Of a stretch of 64,000 bases of DNA, positions 22,701 through 37,200 are shown piece after piece. This stretch comes from Labia minor. Taxonomy: Eukaryota > Arthropoda > Insecta > Dermaptera > Spongiphoridae. How positions within the stretch are numbered: the first letter of the stretch is position 1; the number at the start of each line of letters is the position of its first letter. The notes beneath the pieces were generated by a model. It was not told the DNA's origin and searched no databases. It saw only the letters and a program-made list of their open reading frames with translations. The stretch lies in the NCBI GenBank assembly GCA_963082975.1, contig OY720349.1, positions 62,432,501-62,496,500 of the forward strand, in the 5' to 3' direction. Both the position numbers and the translations under genes were made by a program.

Positions 22701-25700
22701 ATTCTGACAACTTTATATGTGCAACTTTTTTTATGATCTCTTTTAGTTTAATTAATAAAAATTAATTAATTAAACTGTGTATTTGTCCTATAAGAATGCT
22801 CAGTGGCAGACGCTTTTTCGGAGTTTATATTTTCTAAAATAAAATAAACCGAATTTAAAAAACCGAAAAAGTCTTTAAATAAATTTAGTATGGATAAAAC
22901 TATTTCTAAAATAAAATAAACCGAATTTAAAAAACCGAAAAAGTCTTTAAATAACTTTAGTATGAATAAAACTATTTCTAAAATAAAATAAACCGAATTT
23001 TCCTATTTAATTTTACAATCAAGAACCCTTTAATGCTTAAATAATTGTAATTCAAAATGTCAGCCACTGAGCATTCTTATAGGACAAATACACAGTTTAA
23101 TTAATTAATTTTTATTAATAAAACTAAAAGAGATCATAAAAAAGTTGCACATATAAAGTTGTTCAGAATTATTCAAGGAACACCTCAAAGTAAGTTTCAA
23201 CCACCTACCTCATTTCGCCAGTCTCCTGTATAATTACCAATATTATTTATAATTATGAGAAGGATGGATATTTTGAGAACAATATTCGATTTTTTGGATT
23301 ATATACGATATTTTTCCAAATTCAACACAACTAAAACGACAGTTAAACAATAAAATCTCCTGAACGATAAAATAACTAGTTTATTTAGTTATTATTCAAA
23401 AGATATTCATTGCTACTAATAATGAATGAAATTATAATATTAATGTGAAGATAAACATTTTTCAGATATTCATAAAATCTAAAGCATTTTTAATTCTTAC
23501 AAAAATATTTCTAGAATTAAGTGATGAGTCTTTTTGATGACAATTTTTGTTACACCTCTGATTTGGGCGAAATTGTAACATTAAATCATATTATTATATT
23601 GATTAAAACACTCTTTTTAAAAAATATAGTTAATTAAATAACTAAACTAAACTTTAACTGAAAAATTTATAAAAAAAAAATAATCTATTAAAGTTATTTA
23701 TGTATTTGGATGTAAAAATGAAGAAATGGTAATTTTTAAATTTCAACAATTATATAGAAAATAAGTAAATTTAAATAAATAATTTTTTATCATTTTTTAT
23801 TTCATGACTATGTACTAGTATCTTAAAAATATATTTTTTCCCCTTTTATTAAAATGTTCACATTTTAAAAATAAATCGTTATTAATGAATGAATATTAAT
23901 CTTTTTAAAATTTATTTGTGTTTGTATTTATTTACTAACCAATTGATGTAAATCGGCATTGAGTTGTTCTAATTTAGGCGTTGTATTGGTTGTGGAGGAG
24001 TTGGTAGTCGTGGCGGGTTGCGGTTGGCTCCTAGCAAGGTTGGGAGGTGCAGGTGGTGCTCCCACAGAGGCCAGGATTCGACGTCGATGACCAACCCTAT
24101 GAATCTCCAAAACGGCAGTCAACTCCACCTCCCAGATCCTTCCCACACGCATCATATCCGTATACAGATGTTTCCTAAATATAACATAAAAAAAAAAAGA
24201 TTCCAATTAAATTAAAGGATTCATTTTATTCCTAAAAATAGAAAAAAGTTAATTTGCTGTCTGTGTGTGTGTATATATGTGTGTATGTGTGTATGTATGT
24301 AGACAAGATTACGCAAAAACAGTTTGAGCTAGAATAATGAAATTTGGTATACGGAAATTATTCAAAATTCGTAGTTTTCTATCAACTTTTGAGAAATGTA
24401 GCTCAACCGGAACAACGTTTTGATTTTTTTTCCTCTAAAGTGACCGTAAAAATAAAGATATATGTTTGATAGTTTTTCACATGATTAATTAGCTGGAGTG
24501 TCTCCACTCGCCTATCTCGCAATTTGAATTGGAATAAATAACATAATATATTAAATTTAAATTAAATTTTTAATTAATTATTAATTATAAATTAAAATTA
24601 TTAAATCATATTTATTAAACCAGCGCGTGTTTGGCTTTGTTGATGGCACCACGTCACGTGTTGGCGCGTGAGATTTGCAGTGTTAAAAAATGAATTCTGG
24701 TACTTTCAGCGATTCAATCAAACTGAAATTCTATATATAGCAGTTTTATACAAACATACGCTGATCTAATAAATATTATTTATTAATTTTAATTTATAAT
24801 TAATTAAATTTAATGTATTTATTAAAGCTTTTGTGGTTATTTTGATAATTATTAAGATAATTTTTATTAAAAGACCACATTGTTTGTATAAAATTATTTA
24901 TTAAATTAAAATAACTGTACAACGTTTCGACTGCTTATTCTGCAGTCGAAACGTTGTACAGTCCGCTTGAATCGGAGCAAGCGTACGGTTACTTGAAAAC
25001 GACTGTAGAATAAGCAGTCGAAACGTTGTACAGTTATTTTAATTTAATAAATAATTTTATACAAACATTTTAATAAAAATTCTCTTAATAATAATTAAAT
25101 TTAATTTAAATATATGTTAAATTTGCGAGATATTCGAGTAGAGTCACTCCAGCTTTTTAATTATAACATAATTACCGGAATGTTTCTTGATAGCATTGAA
25201 GTTGAATTTCTTGAAGCCAGGCGTCCACTGCATCCGGAGCAATTTTCGACATGCTATTTGATGATAGTGGCAAACGCTTTGGTAATAATTGAGCTGCTTC
25301 TATGATTGTTTTACAGTCATCATCATTGTCAATTCCCATTTCACGTAAATCTGCATCTTCAAGGACCCCATTCTGAGAAAAAATGTTTCATTTACTTCTC
25401 TTTAATTCTTATTTACATATTTGTAATAATTGAACTAATCAGGTGCCACTTTTCACAATGATAAGATACGAGGGTCATTCAACAAGTATTTAGCCTCACC
25501 GTCCGCTGTGGCTGCTATCACAAAAGAGTTACTATCATGTAGTACATTCTTTTAATAGCCTACTGTCAAAGTTTCAGTCAATTCCTTTCACTAGTTTTGT
25601 TTTGACAGCCTTTGGAAGCGAGCGTGTCGATCAGTTGTACAAAAATGGAAAATAACAATTCGACCCAAATTTATTCCCGGCGAGTGACTTTTTCAGGTTT

Positions 25701-28215
25701 GGAAACAAAAAGTAATCACAGGGGACCAAATCTGGAGAGTAAGGTGGATGAGTCAGCAATTCGTAGCAAATCGACCAATTTGGCCATGGCTATTTTTGTA
25801 CAACTGGTCGACACGCTCGCTTCCAAAGGCTGTCAAAACAAAACTAGTGAAGGGAATTGACTGAAACTTTGACAGTATGCTATGAAAAGAATGTACTACA
25901 TGATGGTATCTCTTTTGTGATAGCAGCACCATCGGTGAGGCTAAGTATTTGTTGAATGACCCTTGTATTCTTTATAATTAAGAACTTATTGATTTGTACA
26001 ATTGTGTTAACTATTTTCATTAATAAATCTTTTTTAATTAAATTTTCGATCTCAAAAACAAAGTCATGTGGAGTTAATAGCTTTGGCTTCTTAGTGGCAC
26101 AAATAAGATCACTATGCCTTTTTATATTTTATTTATATTATATTTTTATTTTTCTACATTATAAAAAATATTAAAAAATGATTGAATAAGTTTTAAAATA
26201 AATAAAATAATAGCGGAAATTATGTAAAAAAAATTTGTGTCGTAAATAAAACGACTTCAAAATTGTTTAATAATTTCAATAAACATATCAAAGAAGAGTA
26301 TGAATGAAATGTGTTATAAATTTCGATGAATGAAAAATGTTAATTGAAAGAGAAAGAGATTGAGGTAGGTCTAAATTATTCAGTATTAAAAACAATGCGC
26401 AAGAGATTCATAATTAGCATTCATTGAATAACTAATCGGTAAATGTCTCTTGAAGGTTGGTAATAAAATTAGTAGGAAGTAACTGAACTTACTATAAAAT
26501 CGAGGTGATCATATCCATTTTTGACTAGAAGGGACTCGTATTCGCTGAGGTTCAATGAATGCAACCAACTGCCCACATTGCTTGTTGGACCAATCGGCGT
26601 TAAACGATCTTTGCTGCCGACTGAGCCGCGACTCTCTGATCGGGTCATCACTAAATGAAAAACAATTTTTTAATAAAATATTTACAATATAAGTTTTTAA
26701 GGTTGTTTGGAAAGTAATTTCGTTTTTGAAGTGAAAACTTCTTTAGCGGCGTTGAGCACTTTTGCGGGATGGGGAAAAAGTATAGAACTCGCGTGAGCGT
26801 GACAAACACCATGAAGCTAGCCCTCATTCCGACTGCTTTCAATTTTCTTATAACTGAGCGCGAAATTTGAATTGTCATTAGAACTGTTTTATAAATTATG
26901 TTATCTCTAACATATAAATATATATTTATTATGTGAAGTATCATTTCGAATAATTTTGATTATATATGTATATTATATATGTATATATGAAGTGAACTTC
27001 ACATATTAAATATATATTTATATGTTAGAGATAACAATTTATAAAACATTTCGTATTGCAATATCTTAAACAAAGTTGTATATATGTATATATATTCATA
27101 CACATCGTATTTTTAATATTTTTGTAATAATAATCAGTTTGCTGAAAAAAATAATTATGAATTATATATATATATATATATATATATACGTATATAAAAT
27201 TCATTTTTCTCGTGAAGCTGGTGCGCATTCCGTCTGCTTTCAAATTTCTTACGCATAAGTTTTCACTTCTGTCGGCCAGTTCCACTACTGCCAATTTTTG
27301 CTTTTTTTTTAAGAACTGACAATTTTCGTATTATGAATAAATATTTGTTGAAAAAAACTGATCCAGATAATTTTTTTAACCTCTTCATTTAAAGTAAAGG
27401 TTTTCCGTCCAAAAAATCAACTAATGCTTTTATCGTGTCTTTGTCAGCTTCAACCAACAGTAAGTGGTGCATCTTCGACTTCAAAATTGCCGAATCTAAA
27501 TTTTGTAAACCAGTTTTGACACTGGTCTATTGTCAAAATCTCCTCCATACACATCCGTTAATTTCTTTCTGGTTTGAACAGCATTTTTACCTTTTCTATG
27601 GGAAAAAGTAATAAGTATATGAAAAAATGATGCTTATTGCTCTCAAATTTAAAAGGGTACCAAGCATAAATCTATAGATTCAATTTAACTTTTTCACGCA
27701 CAAGCATTGCTAAACATATAATGATTATGCGGCTTAAGTGTGAAGTTGTGTTCAAAAAAATATAATTAAATCCTCTGGCTGAAAAAATAAAATTACTTTC
27801 CGAGCAACCTCATAAAATGTGTAGAAGACAAAAAAAATCATAATAAAATTAATAATAAATTTTTACAAATTATAAATAAATATATATATATATACTGGAC
27901 GTTTCCCTATGATCAAACAAGCATCTCACTAGACTTCCTTCAGGCATACATTTTATAATGATATCTATGTTAGAGAATATGGAATTCCTTGTTCTGTGTC
28001 TTATCTTTCTGTGACTCAAAAATTTACAAAGAATTTTATTTTAAAATAATTTTTCTCTATTATAAAAGTCAAGGACCTCGTCTCGCCTTACGCCAAATTT
28101 CCTAAACAAAAATATTTAATTTCGATAGTTTCCGATAATAATTTTGATGAGATGAGTACCTTTAATAATCAGAATAGTGGTTGTTATTTTTATAGTATAT
28201 AAAATAATTTAATAA

Positions 28216-28250
<35 letters not shown>

Positions 28251-31224
28251 TATAGTAGAATACTTTATTTATAAGAATATTTCTTTACCAAATTCAAAAT
28301 TGAATAACATATTGTAAATGTTAAAATGTTTTAAAGAGCTTCTCTCATTTTTTAAAATTTTTTGAATCAAAGCTATATAAATTTTAAAATATATTTTAGA
28401 TATATTTTTCTTTAATTTATATTCTATCTATATTGAACATTATTTATTTACCAAGAAGTACTTACTATCAAATCTTAACGTCAATAATTTTGGTTTCACA
28501 TAATTCTTACGTGATTGGGATTATAATTCCAAATCGACTCGTAGAATATGTTAGTGCAATTAATAAAATACGAGAATTTAATTTTCTCTTTAATAATGTT
28601 TAAATATTTTTTTAACAATCATTTATTCATCATACTTAATTATTTTTGTATTTTTTTGTATTTTAAGAATACAATATTATGAAATAATATAAAATACATA
28701 AAAATATTATAAGAATGATTAAAATATCTTCTTTCTACTGTAAATGAATACCATTATTAATAATTTTTCAACAATTCTAATAATTTGTAAATATAAAAAT
28801 TTATTTCTCTTTATAATTTTAATTTAGATTAAATATTATGTTATATTTTATTTATAAATAATGTGAATTTCAGGTTAATGAAAACAACCGTTCTGTTTAT
28901 ATTGTATTATCCATTCAGGCTTATTTGAAAATAAACGTAGAAAAGTTTTATTTTTAAAATAAATAAATACTCGAGTAGGGCACGTGGAATCATCATTTAT
29001 TCATGTGTTTAATTAAATAAATAAAGAAAATACTTTCTTCCACAAGTGAACAATTCATTTTATATTTTTTTTTATTTTGAGCAATAATTATAAAAGATGA
29101 TTAAATTTATAATTTAGCTCCTTAACAGTCACTAACTTTAGAGACTATTAACTTATTTAATTTGATTTCCGTTCTTAATTTCTAATTATTTTTAGAGTAT
29201 ATTATATGTTTTTTAAAATCATTTTTCAAACTAATAATTTGTATTCAGAAGTATACTAATAATGTAATTTTTTCATTATAATTTACATATACAAATTCAT
29301 TTTCCAATATTTTTACATAATCAATTATATAAAGCCTTTATCTTCTGACGAAATGAGGAGTTTGTATTGAATTAATTAATATATTGGTAATTAAAATTCG
29401 TTATATGTTCTTGTTTGATTTGTTCATATACTTTCTCATAAACTTAAAATTATCAATAAAATAGTATGTGGTGGCCATATTTAAATTACTTCAAGGAAAA
29501 TATAACACCTGAAGAATTCTTAATTAATAATTGTATATGAAGGTATGTCTTTCTATTTTAATTATTTTTAAATATACATTAGAAAGAAGTTGCAAATTTA
29601 CAGTATTTTAATAATCAAAGATCATTTACATGAAATTATATTGTATTTTATTATTTTGGAAGCTAGTTTATTATTATTATTATTATTTCTTTTTGAAGTA
29701 GTAATAGTGAATTAATTTTATCATTTTATTCTGTCAATATATTTGAATCATTGTAATAGAAAATTTGAAATTTTTTTAAGATAAATAACACATAAGAAAT
29801 GTGAAGAAAGCGATTTACCATTATTTTCGTTTAAAAGATTTGTAATATTAAGATTAATTTTTAAAAAATAAAAGAAGAAATTTTGATTTTTTTAAATAAA
29901 AATATTTCAAAATTTAAAAATTGTTATCTTGGTTGTCCTAATTATTTTAATATAGTAAAACGAATAATTTTCTTTTTAATTTACTATAAATATGATTTAA
30001 ATAAAGAAATGTTAAAAAAATGATTTTTAATTCAAGTCCCCAACTAAGTTAACAAAATAATTTGTGAAAGAAGTGAATGTGGGAGTGTACTTCAAATAAA
30101 ATTATAAATAATTGTTAATAAAAAATTCAAATTATTTTTTAATATTCTCTTATCTAAGGAAATACTAATCTCATTCCTACTGATTTTATATTGGTATTCA
30201 CTTTGTTTTCAATCACTTATTAACTAATCATAGTTCATATGAAGGAAGTTCTAGAAAAAGATAATGATTATTGTATTTATATATTCATAGTAAAAAATAA
30301 TAAACTGAATTGAAACAAATTTAAACAAAAATTCTCAGGACTTACCAAGCCGTTCTTGAAATTCCTTTTCAAGTTCCGAGACAAAGACTGATTCTCTGAC
30401 TAGGCCGGTGCCAAAGGAAGCCATAATTTCAGATATCCTTGCCCACTCTTCCTGTTCATCGAAAGGTGAGAGGATCGCAAGTGCGTCACCACCTTCCCCA
30501 CCTCCACCCGCACCATTGGAGGACGACGTGGTCGAGGTGGTGGTCGACGCCGTTGATGCCGTTGACGGGTCATACACCATTTTCAAACGACGCAATGTTT
30601 TTGGCCGTTCCGCAGGACGATGATGAATCCCACTCCCGGTCAACTCATACGATGTTGAAGTTGTTGTTGAGCCTTTGTATAACCCTGAATAAACAAGAAC
30701 AAAAACCCAAAACATTGGATTGAAAAGAAACGGAAGCAACAAGTGGAAGGAAACAAGGAGTTGGCGGCTTTATCCTTGAATGGTAAAATGCATGATAATA
30801 GAAAAACCAATAAAATCATTTAAATTATTGAAATGGACTTGTTTATTGTTGTTGACGATGATGAGAATGATGATGATGATGATGTCCAGACAAGCGCCAG
30901 AGCGTAGATCCTTTAACCACGTGACATGACACTTGCATGCTAGACAATAGACAGCTTAGAATCGAACCCAAGGCTATTGAGAGGGAGATAGTGGGACAAA
31001 GACAGAGAGAGAGAGGATTAGAATGCAAGGCAATGCATTAATATGCAATCAATGCAGATCATCCATCCGTAGTACAATTCTATGCTCTCGATCTATCTAT
31101 CTATCTCTCCCAATATCTATTATTAATCCTTCCGGTGGGAATGTGGGTGGAAGGAGGCACAGCTCTTAATATTAATCCTAAGAGAATACTTAATCATAAA
31201 CTATAGGCGGAGAATGTGGGAGGA

Positions 31225-31258
<34 letters not shown>

Positions 31259-34200
31259 TGATCAATTGTCAAATGAGCAAATAAAGAAAGCTTTCAGCAC
31301 ACAAATTAATCATAATAATAATAATTGGTGGATTTGATTCTATTTTTATCTCATAATTTAAACAGTGAATATAAGAAAAAAAAAACTCAAAAAGGATAGG
31401 CTAAATCAACACATTTTTATTTTAACTTAATTCTTATTCTTTTTACTATCTCGCCACGAAAATTTTTGATGACGAGATTTTGATGATTTTATTCGTTTTG
31501 AAGGTCCATGAGTCACCGTAAAAATAAAGATATATATGTTTGATAGTTTTTCACATGATTAAAAATTGTATATAACGGAAATATATAGAATTTCAGCTTA
31601 ATCGTTGAAAGTACAGGAATTAATTTTTTAAATTTTGACTTAAAAATGAAGTTAAAGGATGTATTTACGTAGAAAAAAAAAATCAAAACAATGTTGATAT
31701 TATTTGATTACCTTCATATTTCAATAAAAAGTTATCAGTGAAAATTATGTTAAAAACTTTAAATCTATGATCGAATAGAATACAATTTTAATTAATTTTA
31801 AAATCTAGAAAAAAGTTTGATTATATCCAATTCAAATTTGCGAGACACTCCAGATTTTTTTTTAAGAAAAATGAACGCCATTTTGATGATATTTGTCATT
31901 TAAAATATAATACTATAGTTGACTGCCAATCACGCGCTAACAAGTGACAGAATGTCATCAACAAATAATCAAACACGCGCTGACGCGTGTTGAGGTGTTC
32001 TGTCTCAGAAGCCAATTTAAAATTAAATTTCTCGATTTCTTTTTCAAAGTATCTAAGGACGTTAATATAATATAATAATGGTTGCAACTATTCCACTATG
32101 CATATAAATATTATGTAATTGTATACACATTCAACATCCCATATAAGAAATGTAATGGGTATATCAATTGCTACGTCCCGTCGAGTACCTGGTAATGTAT
32201 TTAATTTTTAGCTAAACCATGATAAATGTTAAATGGAGCTGATAGCAGTTGAAAACAAATGCTATTTCATAAATTTGCGCAACTCATAAAAATATATTAT
32301 TAATCTAAAAAATCTTATTAAAATAATTCAATAAAATGTTATCAGTGAAAATTATGTTAAAAACCTTAAATCCTATGATCGGATAGAATCAAATTTTAAT
32401 TAATTTTAAAATATAGAAAAAAAGCTTGATTATCCAATTCAAATTTGCGAGATAGTCGAGTGGAGACACTCCAGATTTTTATTTTTGATGTTCCACTTAA
32501 TTTTCAATTTAACCATCATTTGGAAAAATATTTAATTATTTTTTCAAAAAATAATTTATATTTTATAAATATATATATAATAAGTAAATAATAAATAATA
32601 TAGTAATAAATATATGTTTTCTCCTAAAATTTTCGATGAAAACTGCTCATGATTAATATAATAGTAATTTATATAACATTTTTTTTAATAATTACACAGT
32701 ATATAAACTTTTTAATAAAAGTAAAACCGAGTGAACATAAGAAAAAACTAAACTTCTCTAAAAATAATTTTTTTCATTTCTAATTTATTTAATTAATAAT
32801 TTTATTCAAAAGAATATTATATGACTAAACATAATAAATGAAACAAATATAATAAATAATTTAATTTCATATTTTATCTATAACTGACGAAATCTATTTG
32901 GAAGGGAATTTGATAAATATCTCATTTCATTTTTTTAATGGACAATAAATATTTAAGAAATATAAATAATTAATGATTATTTTGAATTGGTTTGGCTTCA
33001 CCGAGGTTTTTGATATTGGCATTCACATTTATTGCTTGCTTGGGTACAAACGAAAGATTATTTATTTAAAAAAAAATCTACAGATTAGTTCACCGTAAAA
33101 CCTTTTAATAAAATAAAATATAAATTAAATATAAAAAAATATAAAAAAAATATATATATATAACAAAAAAAGTGTTCTTTTGTGTAAATGAAAAGAAAAC
33201 AAAAAGTTATGTTTATTAAAAATTTTAATATTTACCACCCTGGATAGCAAATACAATCAAGAGTTGGAATAGAAAGGTTTATTATATACATACATATAAA
33301 AAAAGAACAGAGTCCTAAAAGACAACAGCAACAACACAAACAGAGCTCGTTCACCCCACTGCCTCCTCCCGCTCCAGTGCCAGGGAAGGTTGACGTGGAA
33401 TGACTTTGAAATTGTAATTAATTAACAACCCTTAGAGAGAAAGAAGGGTGAGAGAAAGGTGAACATATGCGCATGCAGATATATATATATAATTTTTTTT
33501 AATATTTTCGTAAATTTCTGGTCGAGTGCTTCCTTATGTTAACTCTTACTCTCTCTGTCTCTCTCTACATACATATAGATCTGAGTGAAAAATAAAATAT
33601 AGTAAAAGGAAAGTCTGTTATTCGGAATATAGAATTTAGACTCTTTTTTTTAATTAAAATGAATTTTTTTTACCCTTTTCCTCATCATCGTCCGAGAACA
33701 AAGAGAAAAATTCAAATATTGACATTAAAAAAAAGAAAAGAATATATACATTGAATATATAGAAATAAAAATATCGATGAACTCTCCAGGATGACAAACA
33801 CATTAAAACTCGATAAATAATGGATAGAGAAATTATTTAAATTAAGTATTGATGATCTAATTCGTGATTTAGTTGTTTACCTACTTGTGATTGATTTAAA
33901 TAAATATAAAAATCTTGTATTAAGTAAGGATTAAATAATAATTTAAAATCAAATAGAATAAAAATAAGTTGACCTGTGGCCAGGTCCGAACCGACCGACG
34001 GTTTGAAGTAAATTAATTTACAGCTACAGAAACAATTTCAAATAATTTTAATATATCTATTAATGTAATAAAAAACAGATAGGCATATAACATAAATATT
34101 TTTAATTTTATTTTATTTATAATATATATGTAAGACCAGGCTGTGACGTCATGAAGTGCTGGGTGACGTCATATAATTTTAAATTAAGAAAAAACTAATA

Positions 34201-37200
34201 AAGATGATTTTTCTCGAGGATAGAGTGCATGATTCGTGGTGATATGTTTTCCCTTCCTATCGTCGATCGCTAATACTACCACTTTCGGTTTCCAGATTTG
34301 CACCAAAAGTTGATCAATTCATCATACTGATGCATTAAGTAAATATACCAAATTTCATCAAAATCTGTTGAGCCGTTCAGGCTGTACACGTGGATGGACG
34401 GACAGACATCATGCTAAAAATACTTTTTTCTGTTAAGAAAATGGATGATTCGTGGAGATATGTAAAAATCTCCACATGTGAAATTTGTCGGTCGGTAAAA
34501 AAAACTTCATTGAGATACAAATAGTCAAATACATTTAGATAATAATGAAAAATTTTTGAAAAAATTGAAAGACAACTATAAATAAGTTAAATCTAGCCAG
34601 GGACTTAAAAAATATTTTATTGTTTCCACAGGTTATTGTAATTTTTGATATGATCGTGTACAGAATAAATAATGAAAAAAATAATTAGAAAAAATGAAGT
34701 TAATAGCCTTAGATTGATGCTGAACTAAGGAGGCATCACAATTTTTTAAATCTTTTCATGTGACCCAAATAGGTTTAATTGATGGAGAACCAAGGTAGAA
34801 AAGCTAATTTCTATTATTAATTATATTCATTAATTGAATATTACGCCACTTTATTATATTGAATAGTTTATTTATAAATCAAGATAAAAATCATCAATAT
34901 ATAAATACATAATAGAATATTATAATCAAATCTTTAATTGAAATTGAGAAAAATTTAAAATTTAAGTAAAAAAATGGAATTCTTATTCTATGGTTTATTC
35001 CAAATAACCACCAGTTCTATTTTATAATTTGCTCTCCCTATTACTACTCCTTACACATATTTGTCACTCTAATAAATTCTCTACAATCAATTCAACATCA
35101 CTTTTTTAATTTAATAATCTTGGAATATTCATATATGACAATCATTTCATTTCATAATTTTACATAATCAAAATAATTCAATTTAAAATAATACAAATTA
35201 TTTTTTAATAAGATAGAAATTAATCTTATTATTTTTTGTCTTTAAAAATTTATAAAAAAAAAAAGATTTGTTCTATCGATCACAGATAATCAAAGTAATG
35301 TGCAAATTTGCTAAATAGATGGGTATTTATTTACCAATTGATTTCACATTTATAATTTTTTAAAATTTTTATAATGAAATTATCTAAACATTTATAAATT
35401 GCATAAAATGATACATATTTATATTTGTTTTATTTTATATATAAATTCAATCTAAAAAGAAAATAACATAAAAATTGAGGAGATTAAGCAATAAATTTGA
35501 TTAACAAAATCTTATCATTTTATTCTTTTTAAAGTTCACATATTTGGATTGTTTGATTTAAAATAAAATTATCATTAAAATTACAAGTCAATTACTTATA
35601 TTTATTTGATAGAGATCTCTCTCTCTAGGATATGTGCATTCAATTGGAAATTGATAACATTGTTTTCTTTCTATTTATTTATTTTCCAAATGAATCATAG
35701 ATTATAGAAGAGTTAAATAAATAGAATATAGGAGAAAAAAGATACGAGACAAGTTTGGAATTTTTATAAGTATTTAGAAAATAGGTGAAATATTATCATT
35801 AATCATCTCTTTTATTCTATTTTCCTTAATGAGATGATAAAAATATTTAAATTTCTTAGTAGTATGTTAATCAATGACGTAATTTTTCTTGCAGGGTATC
35901 TTCTAAATAAATTCATAAAGTCATTTTAATGATAAATGGAATAAATAATAAATGACGATATTTTAAATTTTATGACGTTCAACTCTTTACATAATAGAAG
36001 TAAAAATGTTTTCGTTAGAAATCAATGACAGGAGATGAATATAATTTTATCAAATAAAAATGTTCGATAGAGTTTACTATTTTTTCAATAAAAATAAACA
36101 ATATATAATAGCTTTCAAAATTTTAATTTAATTTTAATTTAATGACTCCAAATAAAAATTCAGTCATTAAAAAATGGTGAAAACCAGGAGCTTAGCCGCG
36201 AGGTTATAGTGACCGGTTCGCCGACTCGAGTTCGAGGGTTCAAACCTCGCCGAGTGCATCGATATATAAATATAAATATAAATAAAAATAAAAATAATAA
36301 ACAAATCTGAGAAAGCTGGATAAATGGAGATATATTCCGAAAAAGCCAAAAAAAATGGCGAAAAAAGTTAGAGAGAAGTTTGTTTATATGGGAATAAACA
36401 ATGTGTTCAGCATATGAATGGTAATATATTAGTAAATTAGGAGAATATAAGAATAAGATAAAGGTGGTTCAGCAATAAAATAATTTATCAGTGGAATGTG
36501 AATGTTGAGACCAAGGCACAAAGAAATAGGTACACATATATTGATAAATAACTCAACTTTTTTTGAAATTAAATACACCTATGGTTCATCCTATAAATGT
36601 ACCTATTTTATTAAGTGGACAGGACAATAAATCCGTGACTTTTTGAATTTCCCGTCTCTTAAATGAAATCGCAACACTGCAGGCGACTATCAGGTGACTC
36701 CTGTCGAAATTTGAACCAGCTGGATATTTTAGTTTTTGTTTGATATCCATTAATAGCAGACTACCTCATGATTTGAGAAGACAAAAAGTGAATTTCGTGC
36801 ACTCATTAAGCATTATGGCATTAGTGTTGTTTAACCACAATAAGGACGAGTTTTTGCGCCGTTTCGTAACCGTGGATGAAACATGGATTCACCAGAAAAC
36901 ACAAGAGTTCAAACAGCAGTCAAAACTGTCTTTTTCGGGTGAAACGGCACCAAAGAAAGCCACGACAAATCTTATTTGGAAGGGATAAAAAAAATTGGCG
37001 AAACGTTGAACGAAGTGAATTGAGCTCAGAGGAGACTACGTTGAAAAATAAAATAATTATTTATCCAAAATCCTGTCTTTCATTAAAAAAAGTCACGGAC
37101 TTATTGACCTGCCCTCGTAATAATTATAATCGTAATATTATATCCATTTTTTAAAAAATCTATATTTTATATTATAATTTGACTATATAACTTATGAAAA

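Larger units (their letters stand above)
17691..23939 (-). other. ANKS1 intron, 6.2 kb, repeat-rich
   Basis: It contains a repeat mosaic (18455-19151), a family B copy (20559-21070), (TA)n and (CT)n runs, and a foldback element (22632-23238). 19155-20550 and 21080-22620 are otherwise AT-rich. A short plus-strand open stretch at about 21597-21672 is discussed in findings. Confidence 0.8.

Noticed and set aside
25612-25860. 82-codon plus-strand frame
   Set aside because: Antisense to the mariner transposase remnant inside the foldback element at 25469-25965.
30408-30723. Two plus-strand frames of 71 and 94 codons
   Set aside because: Shadows of the ANKS1 exon on the opposite strand.
30843-31028. 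Minus frame with six His residues in a row
   Set aside because: Encoded by a CAT/GATGAT microsatellite with no splice sites that join ANKS1 in phase.
33335-33405. Possible cassette exon in the ANKS1 5' intron
   Set aside because: The splice-like borders give 49 bp, which would break the reading frame between phase-1 junctions.
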